Source of the DNA: Wolinella sp052173415
GTDB taxonomy: Bacteria > Campylobacterota > Campylobacteria > Campylobacterales > Helicobacteraceae
NCBI GenBank assembly: GCA_052173415.1
Contig: JBQMYQ010000005.1
Coordinates: 6,545 to 70,544, forward strand
Reading direction: 5' to 3'
DNA: 64,000 nucleotides
Notes under the pieces: model-generated
The model's database searches: none
What the model was told of the DNA's origin: nothing
The model's input: only the letters and a program-made list of their open reading frames with translations
Shown: positions 7,316-17,179 of the stretch, piece by piece
Position numbering within the stretch: position 1 is the first letter of the stretch
Layout of the letters: each line of letters starts with the position of its first letter
Translations under genes and position numbers: made by a program

Positions 7316-9466
7316 CTATTTGGTCGTATATTCAAAGACACCATCAAAATCTTTAGGTTGCGTGATGATGTAATGCTCGCACCTTTTTAGATACAATTCA
7401 TATAGTTTTTCATTATATTTATCGTTTAATGACTTAAATATCTCTAACGAGCCTTTAAAGTCGCTATTTCTGTATAGTTTTAATGCCTCTGCAAAATCAA
7501 TAGGATTCTCTTTCCATATATTATTTTTATAGCCAATGCACTCATAGATTCGCACGGGTTGTGTTTTGCCCTTAACCCGCACAAAATCAATCTCTCTAAG
7601 CTCGTATTTTTCGCACTCTTCTAGCTTTTGGAGCGTAAATTCGGAGAGCAAAATTTGCGCACCATAGCTTTTGCAAAGCCCCTCGATTCTTGAGGCGAGA
7701 TTGACCGCATCGCCGATACACGTGTAGTCTGAGCGACCCAGCGAGCCCATCTCGCCCACGACGCAAAGTCCGCTATTTAGCCCGATTCCGATACGAATAC
7801 TCGGACGATTCTCGCCTTTAAATTGATCATTAAGCGGGGCGAGCGAAAGGATCTGTTCAATGGCTGCGCTTAGAGCCTTATCTGCGTGTTTTGGAACACT
7901 TTTTGGAGCATTCCAGTATGCCATGATCGCATCGCCAATGAATTTATCAATCGTGCCGTGATGGCGCGCGATGATTTCAACCATGGGTGTCATGTAGTCA
8001 TTGAGTAGGGCGATGAGATCCCGTGCGGAGTGGAGTTTTTCAGATATTGATGTGAAGTCGCGCACGTCGCTAAAAAAGACGGTAATTTCTGTCTCTTTAC
8101 CTTCAAGAGCGAGGTTTTGCGAATTTGCGATGAGCTCATCGACGACATCGGGTGAGACTTTGCGAGCGAATTTTGCCTTGATGAGCTCTTTTTGGCGCGA
8201 TTCGAAGAAGTAATTAATGAGAATTCCACCAAAAAACAGTGTCGTGAGCGATACTAGCGGTGTGAATGTATGCACAATAACCCCGTGTGAAAACATCAAA
8301 TAGTAGTGCGCAAAGAGTAGAGCCCCCACAAGAGACAACATAAGAATCGAGCTTAAAAGGACGCTTGAGACGAATAAAACCGCACCTCCAATAAGCGGGA
8401 GGATAAGAAGTGTCAAGAGATCCACTCCCGTGCTCCAAACTCCTCGCGCGATGAAGTTTTGCGTTAGCATGTTATCAAGCGCATTTGCATGCACTTCCAC
8501 GCCCGGGTAAGCACTCTCAAATGGAGTGCTCCGCAGATCCAAAAGCCCTGTAGAAGAAGTGCCAAAAAGCATCATTTTGCCCTCAACCAGTGAGGAATCG
8601 AAGCGGTTTTCATAAACATCTAAAGCCGAAATATAGGGATAGTTTTTTGCGCCCCCGCGGTAATTTACCCAAAGTCGCCCCGAAGTATCGGTGGGAATCA
8701 CAAGCTCGCCCACAGTGATTGCGAAGACTCCGTTATGGTCGTATTCCACTTCGATGCGTCCGCTCCCTAAAGCCAAGCGGATCATCTCTAGCGAAAGTGC
8801 GGGGTAGAGCACACCATCGTATTCCATGACAAGGGGCACGCTACGCACGACGCCATCGCGGTCGGGAATCGTATTGAAATAGCCACTTGAGTAAGCGCTC
8901 TGCTGCAATAAAGGTGTATTTAAGATTGTGCGGTAGGGTTTAGGCAGGTAGGAATCCGCAGGTTTGTTGCGCTCGATGATGAGAGCGTTGGTCGGTGGGG
9001 CGCGGTGGGGCGCGATCCCATCATCGTGCATAGCAAAGACATACCCCGCGACTAGAGGCGAATTTGCAAAGCTGTGTGCAAGTGCTTCATCGTAATTAGG
9101 CACATCTTGTTTCTTGATTCCTAGCGAGTTAAGAACGCGATGTGGGGAGCTTGAATCCTCTTCGGCAAAAACGATATCAAGCCCTACGATTCCCACGCCT
9201 GCACGGGTTAGGTTGTCTAGGATTCTTGCGACCTTATCGCGACTCCAGGGCCACTGCCCTAGGGCTTCTAGGCTACGCTCATCGATGTCTAAAATTGCAA
9301 TCGCCTCGTGTGCTTTTTGCTCGCCCCGCCACAAAAACATCGCGTCTTTGAGCTTATACTCAAGCTGTGATAGGAATGCTGAGGGGGTGAAGTAGAGCAG
9401 TGCTTCAAAAAGAAAAGTCGCCAAAATAAGTGCGAGGAGCAGGAGTGATTTAGGGCGGATTTTCAT
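7316..9466 (-). CDS. CHASE2-domain class III adenylate cyclase
   Basis: A 716-residue membrane signalling enzyme predicted to make cAMP. After one N-terminal membrane helix comes an extracytoplasmic CHASE2 sensor (LDIDERSLEALGQWPWSR, then GLDIVFAEED), then several membrane helices around residues 340-415, then a class III cyclase domain. Both metal aspartates (FFSDVRDFT and FIGDAIMAYWN), the substrate lysine (DKFIGD) and the transition-state Asn/Arg (GDAVNLASRIE) are intact, with a purine-site Asp-type context favouring ATP. A C-terminal tail of helical repeats follows. It is divergent from a phosphodiesterase-like fusion gene, suggesting a cyclic-nucleotide unit. Confidence 0.93.
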   Translation of the reverse strand: MKIRPKSLLLLALILATFLFEALLYFTPSAFLSQLEYKLKDAMFLWRGEQKAHEAIAILDIDERSLEALGQWPWSRDKVARILDNLTRAGVGIVGLDIVFAEEDSSSPHRVLNSLGIKKQDVPNYDEALAHSFANSPLVAGYVFAMHDDGIAPHRAPPTNALIIERNKPADSYLPKPYRTILNTPLLQQSAYSSGYFNTIPDRDGVVRSVPLVMEYDGVLYPALSLEMIRLALGSGRIEVEYDHNGVFAITVGELVIPTDTSGRLWVNYRGGAKNYPYISALDVYENRFDSSLVEGKMMLFGTSSTGLLDLRSTPFESAYPGVEVHANALDNMLTQNFIARGVWSTGVDLLTLLILPLIGGAVLFVSSVLLSSILMLSLVGALLFAHYYLMFSHGVIVHTFTPLVSLTTLFFGGILINYFFESRQKELIKAKFARKVSPDVVDELIANSQNLALEGKETEITVFFSDVRDFTSISEKLHSARDLIALLNDYMTPMVEIIARHHGTIDKFIGDAIMAYWNAPKSVPKHADKALSAAIEQILSLAPLNDQFKGENRPSIRIGIGLNSGLCVVGEMGSLGRSDYTCIGDAVNLASRIEGLCKSYGAQILLSEFTLQKLEECEKYELREIDFVRVKGKTQPVRIYECIGYKNNIWKENPIDFAEALKLYRNSDFKGSLEIFKSLNDKYNEKLYELYLKRCEHYIITQPKDFDGVFEYTTK

Positions 9467-9566
9467 GGACGATTCCTCGATACTTGGAGTAGATGATTTC
9501 GTCTATTATGACTTAAATTCAGGTAAAATTCATAACAATTTTTTTAGGTTGCGTTAGGAGATTGAA

Positions 9567-11483
9567 ATGATAAGGGGAATCAGACTTCTTGGTAGTGCGG
9601 GCGGGCGTGATGAGACGAGTGGGACGACATGTATCGAGGTAACGCCCAGCACAGCGATTGATGCGGGGAATCTGCTCAAAGGCTTCAAAGGGAGCGACCC
9701 CACGCTTGAGCGTATTTTTCTCACCCATGCACACCTAGATCATGTGCTTGAGATTCCTTTTTGGCTTGATTATTACTATACGAAGATGAAGCGTCCTTTG
9801 CGCGTTTATGGCACAAAAGAGACGATAGAGATTGTGAGTAGTCAGCTTTTTAATGGCGGCTTGTGGCCTGATTTTCGCAAGATTACGTTGCCCAGATCAA
9901 ATGAATGCGCGCTACTCTTTGAAGAGCTTAAAATCGGGGAACGTTTCGAGCTTGAGGGGGGAGTCAGCCTTGAGGTAGTGCCAAGCGACCATACCAAGGG
10001 CTCGGTGGGGTATCTGATTTCCCGTGCGGAGGATTGTATCTATTTTACCTCTGATACGTATGATTTTAAGGAGATGTGGGAGCTCATCGATTCCCGTAAG
10101 GAGATCTCTCAAGTGCTTATTGATGTCTCCTTTCCTTCAGATTTTGCTGCGCTCGCCAAAAGTAGCCATCATCTCACGCCCAAGCTTCTCCTAGAAGCGC
10201 GGAATCGCCTCAAACGACAGGATGTGCTTTTTCATCTTTACCATCTTAAGCCTGCTTTTAGAGAGGATATTATCCATGAAGCACATGAAATCGGATTGCT
10301 TCGCTCCAAAGAGCGTATCTGTGGCGCGGGAGCATTTTTGCCTTTTGATGTGGGTGAGCTTGCTTTGGGGGTTAAGGAAGAGCCGAGCAAAGAGGAGATT
10401 TTAGGGATTATTTTCGAGCATGTCGGGAAAATCGTCCAAGAGCGCAATTTAGAGCATTTGCTCATGCTAATGGCGGATATGGCGCGGCAGATTGTCCTAG
10501 CGGATCGCTGCACGATTTGGGTTGTTGATCAAGAAAAAAATGAGCTATGGACAAAAGTGGCACATGGGATTGATATCGTGAGAATCCCGCTAGGAAGTGG
10601 GATTGCAGGATCTGTGGCATGCAGTGGTGAGACACTGATTGTCAATGATCCCTATAGCGATTCCCGCTTTAATAAAGAGGTGGATAAGCAGACGGGCTAT
10701 CGCACACATTCGATTGTTGCTCTGCCGATTCTTAGTAGCGAAGGGGATATTATCGGCGTGTATCAGGTCATCAATAAAACGACCCTTTCGCAAGCCTTTA
10801 GCCGTGAAGATGCGCGCTATCTTACACTCGCGGCGACCTATACGGGTAGCGCGTTGGAATCGGCTATGCTCTACGCAGAGATTGAAGAGACACAAAAAGA
10901 GATCATCTACACGATGGCAGAAATTGGGGAATCGCGCTCCAAAGAGACGGGGTATCATGTGAAGCGCGTGGCGGAATATTCAAAAATTTTGGCCTTAGGG
11001 ATTGGCCTTGGCGAAATGGAAGCAGAGCTTATCAAAATCGCTTCGCCTATGCATGACATTGGCAAAGTGGCGATTCCCGATTCGATTTTGAATAAGCCTG
11101 GCAAGCTAACACCCGAAGAATTTGAAGTGATGAAAAAACACACGCAAATTGGCTATGAGACGCTAAAGCATTCAAATCGTCGGATTCTTAAAGCTGCGGC
11201 GACTATTGCGCATGAGCACCACGAAAAATGGAATGGCATGGGCTATCCTAGCGGAAAAAAGGGCGAAGAGATCCATATCTATGGGAGAATCGTTGCACTC
11301 GCCGATGTGTTTGACGCACTTGGAAGTGACCGCTGTTACAAAAAAGCGTGGGATTTGGAGAAGATCTATGAGCTGTTGCACAACGAGCGAGGGGAGCACT
11401 TTGATCCCAAGGTGATTGATGCTTTTTTTGCGAATCTTGACAGGATTTTGGCTGTTAGAGACCGCTATAAGGATGTGCTCTAA
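9567..11483 (+). CDS. Metallo-hydrolase (class II cyclic-nucleotide PDE-like)-GAF-HD-GYP fusion
   Basis: A 638-residue three-domain protein without membrane segments. Residues 1 to about 260 form a metallo-beta-lactamase fold with H54-A-H56-L-D58-H59, later SDHTKGSVGYL and FTSDTYD, resembling class II 3',5'-cyclic-nucleotide phosphodiesterases. A GAF domain covers about 285-430 (LADRCTIWVVD, then GSGIAGSVACSGETLIVND). The C-terminus is an HD-GYP domain with H496-D497 and G559-Y560-P561, the signature of c-di-GMP hydrolases. Whether the N-terminal domain cleaves cAMP is inference, supported by the divergent adenylate cyclase 100 bases away. A TAAAAT at 9524-9529 is a possible -10. Confidence 0.9.
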   Translation: MIRGIRLLGSAGGRDETSGTTCIEVTPSTAIDAGNLLKGFKGSDPTLERIFLTHAHLDHVLEIPFWLDYYYTKMKRPLRVYGTKETIEIVSSQLFNGGLWPDFRKITLPRSNECALLFEELKIGERFELEGGVSLEVVPSDHTKGSVGYLISRAEDCIYFTSDTYDFKEMWELIDSRKEISQVLIDVSFPSDFAALAKSSHHLTPKLLLEARNRLKRQDVLFHLYHLKPAFREDIIHEAHEIGLLRSKERICGAGAFLPFDVGELALGVKEEPSKEEILGIIFEHVGKIVQERNLEHLLMLMADMARQIVLADRCTIWVVDQEKNELWTKVAHGIDIVRIPLGSGIAGSVACSGETLIVNDPYSDSRFNKEVDKQTGYRTHSIVALPILSSEGDIIGVYQVINKTTLSQAFSREDARYLTLAATYTGSALESAMLYAEIEETQKEIIYTMAEIGESRSKETGYHVKRVAEYSKILALGIGLGEMEAELIKIASPMHDIGKVAIPDSILNKPGKLTPEEFEVMKKHTQIGYETLKHSNRRILKAAATIAHEHHEKWNGMGYPSGKKGEEIHIYGRIVALADVFDALGSDRCYKKAWDLEKIYELLHNERGEHFDPKVIDAFFANLDRILAVRDRYKDVL

Positions 11484-11533
11484 AAAGGGGCGCAAAAAAG
11501 AGGGGGAAGTGTGCGTAAAAATGCGCGCCTTCC

Positions 11534-11580
11534 CGCAAATCCTGCATTAGTCTGCTTAAACCTACGCAGGGGGATTTGCG
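11534..11580. terminator. Strong inverted repeat between convergent genes
   Basis: CGCAAATCCTGC at 11534-11545 pairs with GCAGGGGGATTTGCG at 11566-11580: nine contiguous outer pairs plus three inner ones. It lies between the ends of the HD-GYP fusion gene and uvrA, which converge. A smaller hairpin (GGGAAG/CTTCCC) lies just to its left. No long T-run follows on either strand, so a structural or factor-assisted terminator is my best guess. Confidence 0.55.
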
Positions 11581-11609
11581 CTCGTGCTGTTAAAAGCATG
11601 CCATCCGCT

Positions 11610-14426
11610 CTATTTAATCCCAAGCTCCTTAGCGAGGAATCTCCCCGTGTAGCTTCCGCGCGATTCCCAGCGTTTTGCCACCTCTTCAGGTGTGCCACTA
11701 TCGACGATTTTCCCGCCTTTGCTCCCACCTTCAGGTCCGATATCGATGATGTAGTCGGCATTTTTAATCATATCAAGATTATGCTCGATGACAATGACGC
11801 TATTGCCCAGCTCGGTGAGATGGTGCAATACCTTTGTTAGGCGATTCACATCATCAAAATGCAACCCCGTCGTCGGCTCATCAAGCACATAGAGCGTCTG
11901 TCCCGTATCCTTGCGTCCAAGCTCCTTTGCGAGCTTAATCCGCTGCGCTTCACCCCCGCTTAGCGTGATAGCATTTTGCCCCAAGGTGATGTAGCCAAGC
12001 CCCACATCATGCAGTGTTTGGAGCTTTTGAGCGATTTTGGGAATTGTGCTAAAAAACTCAAGCGCCTCCTCCACACTCATATTCAGCACATCGGCGATAT
12101 TTTTACCCTTGTAGGTTACCTCGAGCGTTTGGGCGTTGTAGCGGCTTCCATGGCAGCTATCGCATTTGACCATGATGTCAGGCAAAAAGTGCATTTCAAT
12201 CTTAATCTCGCCCTCGCCCTGACACTTCTCGCACCGCCCACCTTTGACATTGAAGCTAAATCGCCCTACGGAATAGCCACGAATCTGCGCCTCTTTGGTC
12301 TCAGAAAAGAGCGAGCGGATCTCATCCATCACACCCGTGTAAGTCGCCGGATTGCTTCGTGGAGTGCGTCCGATGGGGCTTTGGTCAAGGTAGATGACCT
12401 TATCAAGTCGCTCGATTCCCGTAATCTCCACCCCATCGACCTTTTTTATCTTGCGCGCGTTGTTTAAAATCTCTTGTGCCACAGGCAGGAGCGTTTGCAA
12501 GATGAGCGAGCTTTTGCCGCTCCCGCTTACGCCGGTAATGCAAACAAAATTTGCCAGCGGAATGCGCACGCTCAGATTTTTGATGTTGTTGATGGTTACG
12601 TTCTTAATCGTGAGCCAGTGCTCTTGATTCCTGCGATAAAAATATTCGATTTTACGCTTGCCATTAAGGTATTGCGCCGTGAGAGAATCGCTTTTTTTAA
12701 GCGCGTCCAGATTCCCCGCAAAGACCACTTCCCCGCCAAATTTCCCTGCCTTTGGACCAATATCCACGACAAAATCCGCATGCGTAATCGTCTCTTTGTC
12801 ATGCTCCACGACGATGACGCTGTTGCCTTTTTCCTGCAGACTGCGGAGCGTCTTAATAAGCTTAAGCGTATCGCGCTCATGTAGCCCGATACTGGGCTCA
12901 TCAAGCACATACATCACGCCCGTGAGCCCGCTCCCAATTTGGCTTGCGATACGAATCCTCTGCGATTCCCCGCCGCTGATGGTGCGCGCGTCGCGCCCGA
13001 GCGTGAGATAGCCCAACCCCACATCATAAAGGAAATAGAGACGCTCTTTAATCTCCTTTAAAATCGGCTCGGCGATCATGCTTTTTTGCTTGCTTAAATA
13101 TTTGAAATTATCCGTATTATTAAAAAATTTATAGCATTCTTCAATGGGCAAATCAAGTAGCTCACTAATTCTCATATTTGCCACTTTAACTGCAAGCGAT
13201 TGAGGGCTGAGACGATGTCCGTGGCAACTATCGCATATTTTTTCACTCATGTAATCATTTAACTCTTTATCATCTTTAAACATATCATAAGCAATCTGAA
13301 TGACCCCCTGCCACGGACGCACGAGCTTAGAGCTGCGCCATGTGAAGCTCACTTCACTTGCGCTCCCGTGTAGAATCTGCTTTTGCTGATACTCATCAAG
13401 CTCCTCAAAGCTCACATTCGGGTCGATTCCCTCATTTTTGCAAAAGGCATGAAATAGATCGTTGTAATAGCCTCGATTGTAGCCGTAGATGACCTTGATT
13501 CCGCCCTTGTTTAGCGGTAAATGCGGATTAATGACCTTTTTTATGTCGATACTATAGCGGATTCCCAGCCCATCGCACTCGCTACACGCGCCCTTTGGGG
13601 AGTTAAAAGAGAAGCTCAGTGGCTCAAGCGGCTCAAAGCTCACCTTGCAGTCAAAGCACGCCAAATGCTCGCTGTAATGGATAAGCCTGCTCGCCTCTTC
13701 ACCCGCACCGCCAAGAATCTCAATCTCCACTTCGCCATAAGATTCCTTGAGGGCTTTCTCCACATCTTGCGCGATTCGCTCCTTGTTGGCGTCATTTATG
13801 ATGACGCGATCGATGATGACTTTAATCGTGTGTTTTTTGGTTTTAGCAAGCGTAATCTCCTCATCAAGCCGCACCATCACGCCATCAATTTGCGCTCGCA
13901 CATAGCCTTTAGCGCGGAGCGATTCGATTTTGTCGCTAAAGCTTCCCTTTTTCTCCTTAATAATGGGCGCAAGAATGATGATTTTAGATTCCTGTGGAAG
14001 CGAGAGCACCTGCTCAATAATGTCGCTCGCGCTCATCTGCGAGATTGGTTTGCCACAAATATGACAGTGCTGATTCCCCACGCGGGCGTAGAGTAGGCGC
14101 ATGTAGTCATAAATCTCCGTAATCGTCCCCACAGTTGAGCGCGGATTCTTGCTTGTGGTCTTTTGATCAATGGCAATCGCGGGCGTGAGTCCTTCGATTT
14201 TATCGACATTTGGCTTACCCACACGGTCTAAAAATTGCCGTGCATAAGAGCTTAGCGACTCGATATATCGCCGCTGTCCTTCCGCATAGAGCGTATCAAA
14301 GGCGAGCGTGCTTTTGCCACTCCCGCTAAGCCCCGTGAAGACGACGAGCCGATTCTTGGGAATCTCAAGATTAATATTTTTTAGATTATTCTCTTTTGCG
14401 CCGATGATGGAGATGTGATCAATCAA
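11610..14426 (-). CDS. uvrA: Excinuclease ABC subunit A
   Basis: Damage-recognition ATPase of nucleotide excision repair, 938 residues, full length. Two ABC modules are seen: Walker A GLSGSGKSTL near residue 32 and GVSGSGKSSL in the second half, with signatures ISGGESQRIRIA and LSGGEAQRIKLA. Zinc-finger cysteines occur in CHICGKP, CFDCKV with CSECDG, and CEKCQG with CDSCHG. A UvrA zinc-finger spacing of normal kind is kept. It is transcribed alone, with a 71-base gap after the TSUP gene's stop region to its left neighbour on the same strand. Confidence 0.98.
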   Translation of the reverse strand: MIDHISIIGAKENNLKNINLEIPKNRLVVFTGLSGSGKSTLAFDTLYAEGQRRYIESLSSYARQFLDRVGKPNVDKIEGLTPAIAIDQKTTSKNPRSTVGTITEIYDYMRLLYARVGNQHCHICGKPISQMSASDIIEQVLSLPQESKIIILAPIIKEKKGSFSDKIESLRAKGYVRAQIDGVMVRLDEEITLAKTKKHTIKVIIDRVIINDANKERIAQDVEKALKESYGEVEIEILGGAGEEASRLIHYSEHLACFDCKVSFEPLEPLSFSFNSPKGACSECDGLGIRYSIDIKKVINPHLPLNKGGIKVIYGYNRGYYNDLFHAFCKNEGIDPNVSFEELDEYQQKQILHGSASEVSFTWRSSKLVRPWQGVIQIAYDMFKDDKELNDYMSEKICDSCHGHRLSPQSLAVKVANMRISELLDLPIEECYKFFNNTDNFKYLSKQKSMIAEPILKEIKERLYFLYDVGLGYLTLGRDARTISGGESQRIRIASQIGSGLTGVMYVLDEPSIGLHERDTLKLIKTLRSLQEKGNSVIVVEHDKETITHADFVVDIGPKAGKFGGEVVFAGNLDALKKSDSLTAQYLNGKRKIEYFYRRNQEHWLTIKNVTINNIKNLSVRIPLANFVCITGVSGSGKSSLILQTLLPVAQEILNNARKIKKVDGVEITGIERLDKVIYLDQSPIGRTPRSNPATYTGVMDEIRSLFSETKEAQIRGYSVGRFSFNVKGGRCEKCQGEGEIKIEMHFLPDIMVKCDSCHGSRYNAQTLEVTYKGKNIADVLNMSVEEALEFFSTIPKIAQKLQTLHDVGLGYITLGQNAITLSGGEAQRIKLAKELGRKDTGQTLYVLDEPTTGLHFDDVNRLTKVLHHLTELGNSVIVIEHNLDMIKNADYIIDIGPEGGSKGGKIVDSGTPEEVAKRWESRGSYTGRFLAKELGIK

Positions 14427-14514
14427 GGTCTAGCCCCCTTTTTAAGGATAAAGGGCTGATTATACCACTTTACCCTTACAAAAACACGAACACGGGCGCG
14501 ATTCTTGGGGCGGG

Positions 14515-15261
14515 CTAGATTCCCAGAATCTTCCTTGCCATGACGATAAGCACGATGATATACATTGCTAAAAGCGCGTATTTATGGCGTTTTGCGTCGA
14601 TTCTCTGAAGCAGGGCGATTCCTAATTGCACGCCGATGATTGAGGAGATTCCCACGATAAATCCGTGCTTATAATCGACATAGCCGTGGTATGCGAGGCT
14701 CAAAAATCCCGAAAATGAGGAGAAAATTACAAAAAATAGCGCGATTGGAATCACGCGTTTGGAGCTATATCCGAGATAGTAGCCAAGAAGTGGCGCAAGA
14801 AGCATGCCTCCGCCGATTCCTAGCGAAATGGCAAAAATCCCCACAAATGCGCCAAGAAGCACCAAAATGGCGCGGTTAGGGACTTTGAGCACACCCTCGC
14901 TTTGAGTGCTTTTATTGCGCGCGAAGCGATAAATGGAGAAAATCACAAGGAAGAAAAAGGTAATTTCAAGGACTTTTGAGGGGATATTCGCGACGAGGAA
15001 TCCGCTGAAAATCGCCCCCATGAAGCCGCCGATTCCCACATAGAGCCCGTCATTAAAATCAAGATTGCGCTTTTTGAAGTTAAGATAAGAGCCCGCAAGC
15101 GAGGAGAAGATCATCTGCATGATGGAGATCCCCACAGCGGTCTTGATGTCATGCCCCAGGAGCATCATCATCGGCACGATGAACGTCCCGCCGCCAATAC
15201 CAAAAAAGCCCGCGAGAATCCCAGCAAAGAGCCCAAGTAACAGTAGGAGGACATATTCCAT
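14515..15261 (-). CDS. TSUP (TauE/SafE) family membrane transporter
   Basis: A 248-residue inner-membrane protein with about eight hydrophobic helices. The duplicated family motif is seen as GFFGIGGGTFIVP in the first half and SLGIGGGMLLAPLLGYYLG in the second. Members export or import small anions, often sulfite, sulfonates or organosulfur compounds; the substrate here cannot be read from the sequence. It begins 19 bases downstream of the secreted repeat protein on the same strand. Confidence 0.9.
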   Translation of the reverse strand: MEYVLLLLLGLFAGILAGFFGIGGGTFIVPMMMLLGHDIKTAVGISIMQMIFSSLAGSYLNFKKRNLDFNDGLYVGIGGFMGAIFSGFLVANIPSKVLEITFFFLVIFSIYRFARNKSTQSEGVLKVPNRAILVLLGAFVGIFAISLGIGGGMLLAPLLGYYLGYSSKRVIPIALFFVIFSSFSGFLSLAYHGYVDYKHGFIVGISSIIGVQLGIALLQRIDAKRHKYALLAMYIIVLIVMARKILGI

Positions 15262-15280
15262 TCGTAGCTCCGAAGAGATT

Positions 15281-16186
15281 TTATTCTTTGGTATCTTCTT
15301 CTATTACTATGTCATATAGAGATAAGAGGTGCAAGTGGAAAAGGAGGATGGAATTTTGTTCTTCTTCCGATATTATTGACGTTATGGGGGTGTCGTGGGG
15401 ATAATAATACTGCTTTACCTCACGCCCGTCTCTATAATGAATAGTAACTTCTGTCAACTTATCTGCTTTGAATAGTGCTATGTGCTCTTTATATGCGGGT
15501 TCTATCTCTTTGGGACAACTCCTGACAAATCGACCCTCTAGTCCACCATTGATATACTGTCCCTCTATCTTGCATTCATTCGAACAAGTGCCGATGAGCC
15601 TCTCCGGCTTGCCATCAGTGGTGTATTGGATTTTGGCTGTGCAATCTCTCTCTCGATCTTGGATAAGAATTGGCTTATCTTCCTTGTAAGTGATTATGCT
15701 GGTTATTCTCTCGTCATAGCCATAGTCCGTGATAAAATCACCTTCTCGCTTGCTATCTACATATTGTCCTCTTGTTCTGCTACCGCCCGTTGCTTGACCT
15801 ATTTTCAACCAGGAATAATATTTACCATTTAGCTTACCTTCTTTATAGGTTCTTATTACTCCGTATTCCAGCCAACCATCATGGATAACCCTGTCTTTAT
15901 CCGCAATACGATCGCTATCCTCTGAATGTTCTCCATCAATTAAATGTTCTCCGTCGTAAAGTTTTCCCAGCTTAAAGAGTCCCTCAAGCGTTTCCATGCG
16001 AGATTCGCTCTTGGTAACAGTCACTCCTTTTTCGTATTCATGGGGCTCTTTCCACTTTTTCTCGCACGTGATGATGAGCTTTCCCTGTCCATTATGGCAG
16101 TCTCCTTTGCATTTTCGCTCGCAAGAATCCCCTTCCCCGTAAGAGATACCAAATAGCACCATGCCTATGAGTAAAAGTCTAATCAT
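15281..16186 (-). CDS. Secreted repeat protein (MORN-like), paralogue of 46567-47037
   Basis: A 301-residue protein with a signal peptide (MIRLLLIGMVLFGISYG) and then a Cys-rich head, CERKCKGDCHNGQGKLIITC. The body shows degenerate repeats of the type G-x-Y-x(n)-G-x(n)-Y-K-E-G-K resembling MORN/YwqK-type repeats (EGLFKLGKLYDGEH, YKEGKLNGKYYSW, GQYVDSKREGDFI, GQYINGGLEGRFV). It shares signal sequence and Cys-head pattern with the smaller protein at 46.6 kb. I found no GGAATC/GATTCC hexamer in these 906 bases, against about nine per 2 kb in neighbours, which hints at later acquisition. Function unknown. Confidence 0.8.
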   Translation of the reverse strand: MIRLLLIGMVLFGISYGEGDSCERKCKGDCHNGQGKLIITCEKKWKEPHEYEKGVTVTKSESRMETLEGLFKLGKLYDGEHLIDGEHSEDSDRIADKDRVIHDGWLEYGVIRTYKEGKLNGKYYSWLKIGQATGGSRTRGQYVDSKREGDFITDYGYDERITSIITYKEDKPILIQDRERDCTAKIQYTTDGKPERLIGTCSNECKIEGQYINGGLEGRFVRSCPKEIEPAYKEHIALFKADKLTEVTIHYRDGREVKQYYYPHDTPITSIISEEEQNSILLFHLHLLSLYDIVIEEDTKE

Positions 16187-16217
16187 CCAACTCTCCTAGC
16201 GTGTTTCGTTGCGCACG

Positions 16218-16223
16218 ATTATA
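16218..16223 (-). promoter_or_regulatory. Possible -10 element (TATAAT) for the secreted repeat gene
   Basis: TATAAT on the minus strand lies about 32 bases upstream of the ATG at 16186, in the 150-base divergent gap with the J-domain gene. No good -35 is visible, which is usual for Campylobacterota vegetative promoters. Confidence 0.4.
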
Positions 16224-16336
16224 TAGTCATTTTCTTAAGCCATCCCTTGGAACATTCTTTGCTTTTTTGTTGTCCAGCTGATAAAATGATGAGCCAAAAA
16301 TTAAGAAAGGGATAGAGCGAGAGTGGGGCGAGCAGA

Positions 16337-17155
16337 ATGAAAGTCGAGCTGTTTGAGAAATACATTCAGATTACCATTGAGCGTCATTCGGAATTCCTGA
16401 AGCGTGCGCTTACCTTTGCTACTCGGCATTTCTCGCAAAGCTACCAGCTCTCTAGCTCGATTCTTATCTTAGATGATGGTGAGCGTTTGAAAAAAGATTA
16501 TTTCCTCAACTGGGCATATCATGTCGGTATGCACAGGGAATCGCGCGAAGATAGTGTCCCTTTTGATTTGCTTTTGCAAAGTAGCTACATGCCTATTCGG
16601 ATTAAAATCATCGATGAGAGCGGAGTTTTGGAGCATATCAAGGTAGCGATGCGCTTTATCAAAGCAGAGCGGATCGCCCTCACGCTTGATCGCCCCTCAC
16701 GCGTTGCGCGTCGCTATTTGATGTCGCTATTTGATGGTTATGTGCTCGGATACAGTGCGCAGGAGATCTACCTTGATAGCACGCTTGATCGTTTTTGGGA
16801 GAAGCTCATGGGGGTTTTGCGACAGAGGGTAATCCACAATATCGTGCTAGATTTTGATTATGATTCCTTTAAAGCGCACCATCAATTCGCCGCTTTTGAA
16901 TCACTAGAGGAATCGCTCTATCTCACCAAGGAGGAACGGGAATTACGGCAAGGGCTTAAAGTGCTCTCGTGCAATATTCACGATGATTGGAGCGTGATTA
17001 AGAATCGCTACTTGGAGCTTGTGCGCGAATATCATCCCGATAATGTCTATGGACAGGATCCCGAGGTCGTAGAGGGATATACCGAGCGTTTTCGAGGAAT
17101 CCAAGAGGCATATGAGAAGGTAAAGGCGGGACTGCACCGAAGCTCTAATATATAA
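16337..17155 (+). CDS. Protein with C-terminal J domain
   Basis: A 272-residue protein whose last 70 residues form a J domain: NRYLELVREYHPDN carries the HPD motif and is followed by RFRGIQEAYEKVKAG. J domains stimulate the ATPase of DnaK. The N-terminal 200 residues have no membrane segment and match no domain I can name; a J domain at the C-terminus is the arrangement of DjlA-like co-chaperones and of several Campylobacterota proteins of unknown role. The next gene starts 24 bases later. Confidence 0.85.
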   Translation: MKVELFEKYIQITIERHSEFLKRALTFATRHFSQSYQLSSSILILDDGERLKKDYFLNWAYHVGMHRESREDSVPFDLLLQSSYMPIRIKIIDESGVLEHIKVAMRFIKAERIALTLDRPSRVARRYLMSLFDGYVLGYSAQEIYLDSTLDRFWEKLMGVLRQRVIHNIVLDFDYDSFKAHHQFAAFESLEESLYLTKEERELRQGLKVLSCNIHDDWSVIKNRYLELVREYHPDNVYGQDPEVVEGYTERFRGIQEAYEKVKAGLHRSSNI

Positions 17156-17179
17156 GCTTAGTTCTAAGGAGAGGACGAA

